From assembly GCA_009877105.1 (NCBI GenBank), contig WXFD01000015.1, positions 1-35,515 on the forward strand: a stretch of DNA of 35,515 nucleotides, in the 5' to 3' direction. The number at the start of each line of letters is the position of its first letter. The stretch's first letter is position 1. Below, one piece after another: positions 1-9,579 of this stretch. The stretch is from Bacteroidales bacterium. GTDB lineage: Bacteria; Bacteroidota; Bacteroidia; Bacteroidales; VadinHA17. Both the position numbers and the translations under genes were made by a program. The notes beneath the pieces were generated by a model. The model was not told where the DNA came from. It saw only the letters and a program-made list of their open reading frames with translations, and ran no database searches.

Positions 1-61
1 AAACACGATAAGAATATAATTTTCAACCGAGCTTGCGAGCTCGACAAAGTCAATCATGTGC

Positions 62-90
62 GGTTCCCTGCCCGACGGGTCAGGCGGGCA
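62..90. repeat. GC-rich palindromic element, copy A
   Basis: An imperfect GC-rich inverted repeat (CCTGCCCGAC facing GTCAGGCGGG) lies in the non-coding leader just before the first gene. It shares the core GGTTCCCTGCCCGAC and GTCAGGC with two copies in the tRNA-Gln repeat region near 6,391 and 6,586. A dispersed REP-like or small hairpin element is the simplest reading; no function is visible. Confidence 0.45.
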
Positions 91-117
91 TCATACCATT
101 AAAATCAAAATTATATT

Positions 118-696
118 ATGATGAAAAGAATACTATTGATTTTTTCAGCGGTAATAATGACAACTTCAGCGGCGGGTCAGGATCTTGAGATATCTGTTGC
201 ACCGACTGTTAACTTTCCTGTGTACAAGGCTCTTGAAGGCGGAGCAGGTCATAATCCCGGAACAGGGTTTTCAATCACTTTCGGTTATCTTGCAGCACAA
301 AAGCAGTTTATTGCCTGGACCATCGGCCTGGGCTATCATTTTGTCAGGATAAAGACCGATCCGATGTTCAACGGAGTATATGATCCCTTGCCCTACACTG
401 AATCATGCAGCCTGATCTCGTTCAGCATTGGTGCTGTCAGCAATCTCAGAAACAATTTCTTCATAGCTTTCGGACCGGCCATGGATCTTCAGCTCAACCA
501 GAAGGGCCAAAGGACAATCGAAAGGCAAACCGGACTGGGTTTTTCGCTCAGCGGGGGGAAAAATATATCGCTGGACAACAATTTGGGTCTGAGGATCAGA
601 CCGGAAATAAGGAGTCATAACCTGATCCCGTTCCAGGGATGGGATTATCCGTTAAGGCTTCTCGTCGCCGGATTGAATATCGGGTTGATCTTTTAA
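118..696 (+). CDS. outer-membrane beta-barrel protein (hypothetical)
   Basis: This 192-residue protein begins with a typical Sec signal peptide (MMKRILLIFSAVIMTTSAAGQ, likely cleaved near residue 20). The rest is made of alternating short hydrophobic and polar stretches with glycine/asparagine turns, and the chain ends in an aromatic residue (LNIGLIF), as 8-10-stranded outer-membrane barrels of Bacteroidota do. Two adjacent ATG codons at 118 and 121 could both serve as start. I cannot assign a substrate or role; small barrels of this size are often structural or adhesion-type surface proteins. It stands alone, with about 300 bp before the next gene. The assignment to the barrel class is inferred from architecture only. 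Confidence 0.7.
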   Translation: MMKRILLIFSAVIMTTSAAGQDLEISVAPTVNFPVYKALEGGAGHNPGTGFSITFGYLAAQKQFIAWTIGLGYHFVRIKTDPMFNGVYDPLPYTESCSLISFSIGAVSNLRNNFFIAFGPAMDLQLNQKGQRTIERQTGLGFSLSGGKNISLDNNLGLRIRPEIRSHNLIPFQGWDYPLRLLVAGLNIGLIF

Positions 697-999
697 AACA
701 GACGGCTGCATTGCGGGCTGAAATCCATGATTCATTCATGATCGGATCACATGTACCAAATCAAACTGCGACAACGGGTTATTTCAATACCATGGTACAG
801 TTTTTGCACGGTTAAAAGCAGGATTAAACCGCTGATATTATGAACAGAAATTACCCGCTGTTTGCAACTGATCAGCTCCGCATTGTCAGAAACGGGTTTT
901 TCCCGCCAGAATTCAACTTAAATGCATTCCTGAACATCATTGCCGGTACTTTTTTGGAAAAATCTTCCGAACCAGTTAGTTCCCTGTAATTCTGAAAAA
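697..999. other. intergenic stretch without recognised gene
   Basis: About 300 bp between the barrel gene and the lipoprotein. I see a weak inverted repeat (CATGA..TCATG near 727-741) and no convincing coding frame. A T-rich stretch near 800 could belong to a promoter for the following gene but does not match the phylum consensus well. Confidence 0.4.
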
Positions 1000-1602
1000 A
1001 TGAAAAAACAAAACACAACCAGCCTGATCAAAATCTTCGGAACGGTCCTGATCATCACTATCTTCTTCAGCTGTTCCACCGTAAACAGGATCTATACGGA
1101 CAATGATCTGACACGCTCCTCGAAGAGATTTGAACTGAAATATCTTGTCAGGGATCGTGTCCGCCGGTCTCCCCTGCACTTTTTCAGGCAAACAATCATC
1201 AAGGAAATCGGCAGGGATAATGAAGTTAATTACACTGCCTATGATGTGCTGACATTGTCTGGCACAAGCTTTACGGTCGATGATAAGGTATTCCTGATTA
1301 TTGATAACGTTCCGTTCTCAATGAAGATCGACAGGATGGAATTTGAAAATGAAAGAAGTCTTTCGGAAGACACACAAACCTTCTTAAATTCAGAATCGGT
1401 GCCCATAACGGTGATGACCGGCTATTCGGAAGATAACTCCAAAATTGCAAGATTCAGCTACAAAATACCCCCTGAGGCCATTGAAAGGATCAGGAATTCA
1501 AATCAGCTGCTTATACGTTACTATTCGGGCCCAAGCATGATGACCGTAAAGCCGGGGAAGAAAAGCTTCAGGAAACTGAAACAACTGATTGATTCTTTCT
1601 AG
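1000..1602 (+). CDS. small lipoprotein of unknown function
   Basis: I place the start at the ATG at 1000 (MKKQNTTSLIK), giving 200 residues, because it opens a proper lipoprotein signal: a basic start, a hydrophobic run and the lipobox IFFSC with the acylated Cys at residue 26. A longer reading from 940 would bury the signal 20 residues in. After the lipobox the protein is mixed alpha/beta, rich in charged residues, with no repeat or catalytic motif that I recognise. It is probably anchored in the inner or outer membrane facing the periplasm. No neighbour suggests a role: the gene is isolated, followed by a long non-coding/decayed stretch. Confidence 0.75.
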   Translation: MKKQNTTSLIKIFGTVLIITIFFSCSTVNRIYTDNDLTRSSKRFELKYLVRDRVRRSPLHFFRQTIIKEIGRDNEVNYTAYDVLTLSGTSFTVDDKVFLIIDNVPFSMKIDRMEFENERSLSEDTQTFLNSESVPITVMTGYSEDNSKIARFSYKIPPEAIERIRNSNQLLIRYYSGPSMMTVKPGKKSFRKLKQLIDSF

Positions 1603-1777
1603 GACCGGACACTCCGCTGATCTCTTTTTTCATGCCGGAATACCCTGTGACCGGGCCGGTTCCCGGCAAAAAAACGAACCGCCCGGATACGGCGGTCGTT
1701 CCATCCTCCCCTAAACCACCGTACCGGGGCCCGCTTGAAACTGACAGCTTTTCCATCAGAAAATTTCACACCAGGTA

Positions 1778-1808
1778 TTGACTTTGATTTATAAAGTAGT
1801 TATCTTTA
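1778..1808 (+). promoter_or_regulatory. Bacteroidota-type promoter candidate
   Basis: TTGAC at 1778 is followed after about 18-20 bases by TATCTTTA at 1801, close to the phylum consensus of a TTTG-like -33 box and TAnnTTTG -7 box. It lies 45 bp before the ATG at 1853 of the decayed barrel gene, so it may be a surviving promoter of that gene, or drive a leader running into katG. Confidence 0.4.
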
Positions 1809-1852
1809 CTCATTATTAAAGAAGAATCATTATTATTTAAGAATATTTGTCT

Positions 1853-4482
<2,630 letters not shown>

Positions 4483-4824
4483 TTGCCGGTAAAACTGATT
4501 ATCCGGAGTAATCCGGCGACTTTCCGGTTCAATGCTTACTGCCGGGGGCAGGTGTAAGGCTTCAGCCCGGCCGCCTGCCTGCCGTAAGTACCCCCTTTGT
4601 CAAAAGTTAAAAAAAGGTAAAAAAGTGATGCCGTAAATCTTATCCTTCCCTGTATTTACGAATTAAAGTACGATAAAACAGGGTATTACACCCGATATAC
4701 GCTGAAAAATCCATTTGAACACGCTTTGGAATCTCATAGATTATTATGAATTGAAATGTTATATTGGCCTTCCCTGAATTGAAGCAGCGGATAAATTGAC
4801 AGTCGCTAATTAACACAACGCGAA
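4483..4824. other. intergenic region katG to hydrogenase
   Basis: 342 bp. It begins with several short CCGG-containing inverted repeats (4,486-4,530) that could end katG transcription but lack a strong T-run, then CCGCCTGCCTGCC near 4,570, a fragment similar to the GC-rich palindromes elsewhere. The second half is AT-rich and probably holds the hydrogenase promoter; TATATTGG at 4,760 resembles a -7 box but no good -33 box lies at the right distance. Confidence 0.35.
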
Positions 4825-6282
4825 ATGGATAAAATCAGCAGGAGAAAATTCCTTGAGAAATCGTTACTGATCAACGGGTCGGTGGTACTGGGATCGGCAT
4901 GGATCTGCCCTTTTCTGGAAAGTTTTACATTGCCGCAGGCAATCCTGTACCATGTTCAGATACAGGATGATAATCCGGCCATTGCCTGGTCGCAGGATAA
5001 ATGCAAAGGATGCCGCGACTGTCTTACGGCATGTGCCGAAAAACAATTGATCCAGGGGTCATACAAATCGGTCAGGGGACATCATGTATGCATTCATTGC
5101 GGCGCATGCATCCAGGTCTGCCCTTACGGGGCATTAACAGAAAAGTATAATTACCGGGAGGTTTTCAGTGCCCTGGAAGATCCTTCAAAGATTGTGATAG
5201 CTTCGATCGCACCTTCCGTCCCGGCAGGAATTGGAGAATTTTTCGGACTGCCGTCAGGATCATATCTTGACGGTAACATAGCCGGTGCCTGCAAAACGCT
5301 CGGTTTCGATTATGTTCTTAACAATAATTTCAGCGCCGATCTGACAATCATGGAAGAGGCCCATGAGCTGCAGAGGCGCATGGAAGGGAATTCAGCCCTG
5401 CCCCAGTTCACAAGCTGCTGTCCGGCGTGGGTCAAATATGTTGAAATGTACTATCCGTCACTGGTGAAGCACCTGTCGACCACGCGAAGTCCTTTCTCAA
5501 TGCAGGGGGCATTGGTGAAGAGTTACTTTGCAAGGAAGAAGAAGATTGATCCGGCCAGAATTGTTCATGTAGCGATAGCCCCGTGTACGGCGAAAAAATA
5601 TGAGATTGGCCGCGAAGAACTCACCACTGACGGGCTGAGGAGTACCGACATTGAAATCACCACAAATGAACTGGCGATGATGCTCAGGGAAAAGAACATT
5701 CATATTGCCGGTCAGAAAGGCGCGTTTGATTCCTCAATGGGGAAGGCATCGGGAAGCGGGATCATATTCGGAAATTCGGGAGGCGTAATGAGGGCGGCTT
5801 TGCGAACGGCCCACTATAACCTGACAGGAAAGAATCCTGCCGGCGACTTTCTGGAGCTGAAAGAACTGCAGGGTCTCACCGGATTAAAGGAAGCCACTGT
5901 GAAGATTGGTGACAGGTCGCTGAATGTGGCGGTGGTTTATGAGATGAGAAATGCAAAGCCAATACTCGAGCAGGTGATGGCCGGAACCTGCAAATATGAT
6001 TTTGTGGAGGTGATGGCGTGCCAGGGCGGATGCATCGGCGGGGCCGGACAGCCGGCAAAGACCATCTCCGACCTTGAGAACAGGATGAAAGCCCTGGATT
6101 CAGCTGATGCCGGCGCTGCTTTCCGGTTCAGCCATGAAAATCCTGAAATCAGGACCATCTACAGGAAATTCCTTGGCAAACCCGGCGGAAAAGATGCCGA
6201 ACGGCTGCTTCATACTTATTATACCGACAAATCGGAATTGCTGGTTCCGGCAAAATCAAGAAAACCGGCAAAGGTTTCATAG
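4825..6282 (+). CDS. [FeFe] hydrogenase, single chain, with twin-arginine leader
   Basis: Catalyses reversible oxidation of H2. The 485-residue chain has, in order: a twin-arginine motif (SRRKFLEKS, residues 5-13) with a hydrophobic run to about residue 35; two [4Fe-4S] ferredoxin motifs (C60, C63, C66, C70 and C89, C92, C95, C99); the H-cluster domain with TSCCP (C198 and C199), PCTAKKYE (C254) and EVMACQGGCIGGAGQP (C399, C403); and a C-terminal small-subunit-like tail ending LLHTYYTDK. The proton-relay Cys of TSCCP and the Glu residues of TIMEEA are kept. The usual Met before PC is Ala. The Tat leader implies export of the folded enzyme or anchoring on the periplasmic face, which is unusual for a one-chain enzyme. 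No HydE/F/G maturase or electron-transfer partner is in the window. Confidence 0.93.
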   Translation: MDKISRRKFLEKSLLINGSVVLGSAWICPFLESFTLPQAILYHVQIQDDNPAIAWSQDKCKGCRDCLTACAEKQLIQGSYKSVRGHHVCIHCGACIQVCPYGALTEKYNYREVFSALEDPSKIVIASIAPSVPAGIGEFFGLPSGSYLDGNIAGACKTLGFDYVLNNNFSADLTIMEEAHELQRRMEGNSALPQFTSCCPAWVKYVEMYYPSLVKHLSTTRSPFSMQGALVKSYFARKKKIDPARIVHVAIAPCTAKKYEIGREELTTDGLRSTDIEITTNELAMMLREKNIHIAGQKGAFDSSMGKASGSGIIFGNSGGVMRAALRTAHYNLTGKNPAGDFLELKELQGLTGLKEATVKIGDRSLNVAVVYEMRNAKPILEQVMAGTCKYDFVEVMACQGGCIGGAGQPAKTISDLENRMKALDSADAGAAFRFSHENPEIRTIYRKFLGKPGGKDAERLLHTYYTDKSELLVPAKSRKPAKVS

Positions 6283-6344
6283 GGCGGGATCGTATTGTAA
6301 TATATTCATTCCCTGCCTGAGTCAGCAACAGGGTTCTGAAACAC

Positions 6345-6374
6345 AAAAGAGCCCGCTGAATTACAGGCTCTTTT
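6345..6374. terminator. bidirectional rho-independent terminator
   Basis: Hairpin GAGCC..GGCTC with an 11-12 nt loop, flanked by A4 on one side and T4 on the other, so it can stop transcripts from both the hydrogenase (plus strand) and the tRNA side (minus strand). Copies with point changes recur at about 6,540-6,569 and 6,734-6,763; only this copy has the fully paired stem plus T-run. Confidence 0.65.
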
Positions 6375-6390
6375 GCTGACCCGTCCGGGC

Positions 6391-6430
6391 TCCCCGCCTG
6401 CCTGACAGCGTCAGCAGTCGGGCAGGGAAC
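6391..6430. repeat. GC-rich palindromic element, copy B
   Basis: CCCGCCTGCCTGAC faces GTCAGCAGTCGGGCAGG across a short loop, followed by GAACC. The same sequence recurs 195 bp downstream, and a variant lies at 62-90. It sits immediately beside the 16-nt tRNA 3' match, at the position of the T-loop. Confidence 0.6.
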
Positions 6431-6538
6431 CAGGCCAGGCGTAAAGAATCACGCCGGTGGTGTGATTTGGCGAAGGAGCCTGCCTGCCGCGCTGGTCCGG
6501 GCCCAGGCTTTATTCAACAACAAAATCCCGAATAATAA

Positions 6539-6732
6539 AAAAGAGCCCGCTGAATTACAGGCTCCTTTGTTGACCCACCTGGGCTCCCCGCCTGCCTGAC
6601 AGCGTCAGCAGTCGGGCAGGGAACCAGGCCAGGCGTAAAGAATCACGCCGGTAGCGTGATTTGTCGAAGGAACCTGCCTGCCGCGGCGGTCCGGGCCCAG
6701 GCTTTACTCAACAACAAAATACCGAATAATAA
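6539..6732 (-). repeat. tandem unit 2 with tRNA-Gln 3' end, terminator and palindrome
   Basis: Second full copy, nearly identical to unit 1. Its tRNA-derived part (6,571-6,586) matches the real tRNA 3' end at all 16 positions. The terminator stem is slightly weakened (GGCTCC instead of GGCTCT). It contains palindrome copy C (6,586-6,625). Unit 3 is the authentic tRNA 3' end and its own terminator (6,733-6,780). Confidence 0.85.
6586..6625. repeat. GC-rich palindromic element, copy C
   Basis: Identical in its core to copy B and placed at the same position inside the second tandem unit, so it was copied with the unit instead of being inserted independently. Confidence 0.6.
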
Positions 6733-6763
6733 AAAAGAGCCTGCTGAATTACAGACTCTATTG

Positions 6764-6836
6764 TTGACCCACCTGGGCTCGAACCAGGACTCTGCGGAAC
6801 CAAAATCCGTCGTGTTGCCAATTACACCATGGGTCA
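6764..6836 (-). tRNA. tRNA-Gln (anticodon TTG)
   Basis: A full cloverleaf folds on the minus strand: acceptor TGACCCA/TGGGTCA (7 bp), D stem GTGT/ACAC with loop AATTGGCA, anticodon stem ACGGA/TCCGC with loop TTTTGGT (anticodon TTG, Gln), variable loop AGAGT, T stem CCTGG/CCAGG with loop TTCGAGC. Discriminator base A at 6,764; CCA is not encoded. One A-C mismatch at the base of the anticodon stem. It is followed by a terminator hairpin and by two tandem partial copies of its 3' end. Confidence 0.95.
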
Positions 6837-6957
6837 ATACCAGAAACGATGCTGCAAAATTAACAAAAAATTTTATTCAGGTACCCTTGTGCCGGACAGA
6901 CAGGATGGTATGATTTATCTCAGGACCATAAAAATCTGAAAAGAGGAAAAAAAGCCT

Positions 6958-7386
6958 CTAAAGGGCATTAAGAAATTGCGTATCTGCAAATTTCTTTTTT
7001 AAACCGGCTGTCTCAACAATGAAAAAAGGGCACTCAGTGAGCGACCTGAGGATCAGTCCCAGTTCACACATGTCATCATCACCCTGTTCATAATACCAGA
7101 GGATCCGGGCGTATTTCCCAACATTCTCTATCCCTGCAAGCTCCTTGATGATATTGTAAATCCACTTCGTAGAGGAGGTATTTATATATTCAAATCCGAA
7201 CTCGATCTGTGTTTCTTCCCTGCATATCCTTGAGTACCTGCTTATCCATTCATGAACCGGACGGTATATTGCCCCCGGGTTCTCAGTTATTGAACGACCC
7301 TCGAAAATGATCCTGCCATGCTCAAGACAAATTGCCGGAGTACGTTTGGTTGCCTCAACACAGTATTTGTTCATTTTCTTCATCAT
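6958..7386 (-). CDS. SiaC-family regulatory phosphoprotein (DUF1987)
   Basis: The 142-residue protein matches the SiaC/DUF1987 family: an N-terminal strand pattern EATKRTPAICLEHGRIIFEG, RSITENPGAIYRPVHEWI, the core motif FEYINTSSTKWI, and RILWYYEQGDDDM. Family members are small alpha/beta proteins that switch partners by phosphorylation on a Thr/Ser in the NTSS motif (here T70-S72), controlled by a SiaB-like kinase and a PP2C-type phosphatase, and in Pseudomonas regulate aggregation through a diguanylate cyclase. The family assignment comes from the motifs; the target here is unknown. Two ATG codons (7386, 7383) and a third at residue 5 are possible starts. No kinase is adjacent, but a PP2C/RsbU-type phosphatase lies at 14,505. 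Confidence 0.85.
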   Translation of the reverse strand: MMKKMNKYCVEATKRTPAICLEHGRIIFEGRSITENPGAIYRPVHEWISRYSRICREETQIEFGFEYINTSSTKWIYNIIKELAGIENVGKYARILWYYEQGDDDMCELGLILRSLTECPFFIVETAGLKKKFADTQFLNAL

Positions 7387-7766
7387 GCATAAAACGTATA
7401 ACCCCCGCTTTTATTCTATTTTTTCCTTAAAAGGTTTTGTTCATGATCGGTCATTGTCCGCAGATGGAGAAAAATCATGCAGGAGTATAATTTAGATCCG
7501 GCTTTTGCGAATGGCATTCCGACCCTCTAAAACAGCCGGAAGCTGATCCCGGGACAGCATTTCATTTCTGCATACCCCGGGAAGATCCCAAATGACTATA
7601 TGAGGCAAAACTGCGTGCCGGAAATTTGCCATTAACCGTATCCCTGTCCATAAATCCGAACACTAGTGCATCCGAATATGCTGCGGAGCTTAATGATGAT
7701 AAGAAAATTCAAAGGATTCGGGATGAGCCAGCCTCGAAATGGGATCCCTTTAAAAATCAATGACTG
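7387..7766. other. intergenic stretch without recognised gene
   Basis: 380 bp between the 3' end of the small DNA-binding-like gene and the start of the SiaC-like gene. Base composition is ordinary, I see no conserved hairpin with a T-run and no credible coding frame. It should contain the SiaC gene promoter on the minus strand, but no clear TAnnTTTG box stands out. Confidence 0.35.
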
Positions 7767-8003
7767 CTATCGGGTCATACGGCTGAATAATGTCGGTTCA
7801 GGTTTTTCCCACAGGGAAGGATGCTCATCCTCAAATCTTTTCAGGATGGCTTTCATTATTGTTTCCCGCATGAATTCCGACCTGTTTTTTATCCTGTAAC
7901 GGGCACAGTAAATATTCAATGCCCTGGCTTCCCTGCTGTTAAGCATAACTGAGAACCTGCTGGTCCTTTTTAAACTGTCTTCTTTATAAAGGTTCCTCTT
8001 CAA
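7767..8003 (-). CDS. small ribbon-helix-helix-like protein
   Basis: A 78-residue basic protein with the layout of short Arc/MetJ-type DNA-binding proteins common in Bacteroidota: a beta-strand TSRFSVMLNSREARAL, a helix with IYCARYRIK, and NRSEFMRETIMKAILKRF leading to the second helix, then DEHPSLWEK. Such proteins act as repressors or as plasmid/mobile-element regulators; no partner toxin or target is visible. The start is uncertain: the frame begins at TTG 8003, other in-frame TTG/CTG codons lie just upstream, and the first ATG is at residue 20, which would cut off the DNA-contacting strand. I therefore prefer a non-ATG start. It is a lone gene between long intergenic stretches. Confidence 0.6.
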   Translation of the reverse strand: MKRNLYKEDSLKRTSRFSVMLNSREARALNIYCARYRIKNRSEFMRETIMKAILKRFEDEHPSLWEKPEPTLFSRMTR

Positions 8004-8306
8004 AAAAACAGAAATAATCAGCTAATATAGAAAAACAGGGCTTTCCGGACTTTCCGGCTTCAAATAGTTTTGAACATTGAATAAAAAGCCAGTCTTTAAC
8101 TGACTGGCTTTCCGAGTGTTAATATATTAACAACTTATCCGCTCCTGGAATGGGACACAAATCCGTTGAACATCAAAATATCCCGGGCGCCGGGGAACCG
8201 CCTTAAAACTAACATTAACCATTCAGTGTGGATGGCATTATTAAGCCGGAACTCATATTATCCTGAACCGGCTACAGGAGTTGTTCCTTTGCGGGAAATT
8301 CAGCTG
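8004..8306. other. intergenic region downstream of the aldolase
   Basis: 303 bp containing the strong terminator at 8,083-8,113 and otherwise no credible gene. A TTCCGGACTTTCCGG direct repeat lies at about 8,042-8,059. Confidence 0.4.
8083..8113 (-). terminator. rho-independent terminator, aldolase side
   Basis: Seven-base-pair stem GCCAGTC/GACTGGC with loop TTTAACT; on the minus strand it is followed by TTTTTA, so it ends minus-strand transcripts, most simply those of the aldolase about 200 bp upstream. On the plus strand the T-run is weaker. Confidence 0.7.
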
Positions 8307-9278
8307 CTAGGCTTTTCCGGCGCTGCCAAGGACATTGACGATCTTATGCTTGTACAGCTCCTTCAGCTTCTCGCGTGCAGGGCCAAGGTAATTCCTTGGA
8401 TCAAACTCACCGGGCTTTTCTACAAATACCTTGCGGATGGCAGCAGTCATTGCCAGGCGGCCGTCGCTGTCGATATTGATCTTGCAGACGGCTGATCGTG
8501 CGGCTCTCCGAAGCTGCTCTTCCGACACACCTGCCGCGTTTTCCATCCTGCCGCCGTATTTATTGATTTCTTCAACAATATCCTGGGGTACTGACGAAGC
8601 ACCATGAAGAACGATCGGAAATCCCGGGATCCTTTTTTCACATTCTTCAAGTATATCGAAGCGCAGGGGAGGGGGAAGTTCGCCGGGCTTAACCTTGAAT
8701 TTAAATGCCCCGTGAGAGGTTCCAATGGAAATTGCAAGTGAGTCGACCCCGGTCTTTTTTACAAAATCCTCAACCTCTTCGGGCCTGGTGTATGAAGAGT
8801 GCTCGGCAGAAACCTCATCCTCGATGCCGGCAAGTACTCCCAGCTCTCCCTCAACGGTTACATCGTACTGGTGCGCCAGGTCGACAACCTGTTTGGTCAG
8901 CCTGACATTTTCCTCGTAAGGAAAATGTGAACCGTCAATCATTACCGATGAAAAACCGGTCTCAATGCACGACTTGCATGTCTCAAACGAATCTCCATGA
9001 TCAAGATGGAGAACAATGGGGATCTGGTAACCAAGTTCCTTTGCATATTCAACAGCTCCTTTTGCCAGATATTGCAATAATGTCTGATTGGCATACTTGC
9101 GTGCACCCTTCGAAACCTGGAGGATTACGGGTGACTTTGTCTCAACGCATGCGCTTATGATTGCCTGAAGCTGTTCAAGATTGTTGAAATTGAATGCCGG
9201 AATCGCATACCCGCCCTTCATGGCTGCTTTGAACAATTCCCTTGAGTTTACTAATCCTAATTCTTTGTAATGAAGCAT
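8307..9278 (-). CDS. fba: fructose-bisphosphate aldolase, class II
   Basis: Cleaves or forms fructose-1,6-bisphosphate in glycolysis and gluconeogenesis using Zn2+. The 323-residue TIM barrel shows the catalytic/metal motifs in order: PAFNFNN near residue 27, HLDHGDS (D93 catalytic, H94 zinc ligand), SVMIDGSH at 111-118, GELG with E145, GTSHGAFK with zinc ligand H189, LHGASSVP with H225, and phosphate-binding KINIDSDGR. The layout matches the longer class IIB/two-domain bacterial form used by Bacteroidota. The ATG at 9278 is well placed, 25 bp after a good phylum promoter. It is monocistronic with its own terminator downstream; the housekeeping nature is clear. Confidence 0.96.
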   Translation of the reverse strand: MLHYKELGLVNSRELFKAAMKGGYAIPAFNFNNLEQLQAIISACVETKSPVILQVSKGARKYANQTLLQYLAKGAVEYAKELGYQIPIVLHLDHGDSFETCKSCIETGFSSVMIDGSHFPYEENVRLTKQVVDLAHQYDVTVEGELGVLAGIEDEVSAEHSSYTRPEEVEDFVKKTGVDSLAISIGTSHGAFKFKVKPGELPPPLRFDILEECEKRIPGFPIVLHGASSVPQDIVEEINKYGGRMENAAGVSEEQLRRAARSAVCKINIDSDGRLAMTAAIRKVFVEKPGEFDPRNYLGPAREKLKELYKHKIVNVLGSAGKA

Positions 9279-9579
9279 AATTCACCGTTTTTTTAATGAC
9301 CGCCAAGATAGTTCTTTTAGCTGTTACAGCCAAAAGATTTGTTAAAAAATGATCCGGCTTTCGCGGGAATGCAATATTGAAACCTGACAGAATTCGCGGG
9401 CAATGCGGAATAATAATTAAGCCTCTGACCATTAATATTAAACTCTAATTGATTATCTTCGTAACCTTATTTTTAAGAATGTTCCGTCAGGATAAAATGC
9501 AGTTGCGATGCAGCATCTTTAAAAAAAGAGGCTCATTATTTAAGCATTCCGACTGATTACTTTATCAAATCATTGAAAA
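9279..9579. other. divergent intergenic region
   Basis: About 300 bp separating the divergent aldolase and TolC genes. It holds the aldolase promoter (9,303-9,334) on one side. On the other side TATCTTCG at 9,456 is a weak -7 candidate for the TolC operon, with no good -33 box. Confidence 0.4.
9303..9334 (-). promoter_or_regulatory. promoter for the aldolase gene
   Basis: On the minus strand TTTG (9,334-9,331) is followed after 20 bases by TATCTTGG (9,310-9,303). This fits the Bacteroidota -33/-7 arrangement with one mismatch in the -7 box, and lies 25 bp ahead of the aldolase ATG. Confidence 0.55.

Larger units (their letters stand above)
6344..6538 (-). repeat. tandem unit 1 with tRNA-Gln 3' end, terminator and palindrome
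   Basis: First of three tandem copies (period 195 then 194 bp). Read on the minus strand, each unit ends with 16 nt matching the 3' end of the tRNA-Gln (here 6,376-6,391, three mismatches) followed by the tRNA terminator hairpin. The rest of the unit is non-coding and includes the GC-rich palindrome at 6,391-6,430 and a second inverted repeat near 6,440-6,460 (AATCACGCCGG..). The two full units differ at only a few positions, suggesting recent duplication. Confidence 0.85.

Noticed and set aside
940..999. Longer N-terminus for the lipoprotein starting at 940
   Set aside because: It would place the lipoprotein signal 20 residues inside the chain; the ATG at 1000 gives a normal signal.
6344..6732. 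Two further tRNA genes in the tandem units
   Set aside because: Only the T-arm and acceptor 3' part match; no D-arm or full cloverleaf can be folded, so they are partial copies.
6344..6836. CRISPR-like array
   Set aside because: Only three units with 195-bp period, and the similarity covers the whole unit; no short repeat/variable spacer pattern.
6656..6913. Open frame of about 85 codons over the tRNA-Gln region
   Set aside because: It runs through the tRNA gene antisense and through the repeat unit, with no protein-like pattern.
8166..8495. Plus-strand frame at the aldolase 3' end
   Set aside because: Overlaps the aldolase coding region antisense and shows no conserved motif.
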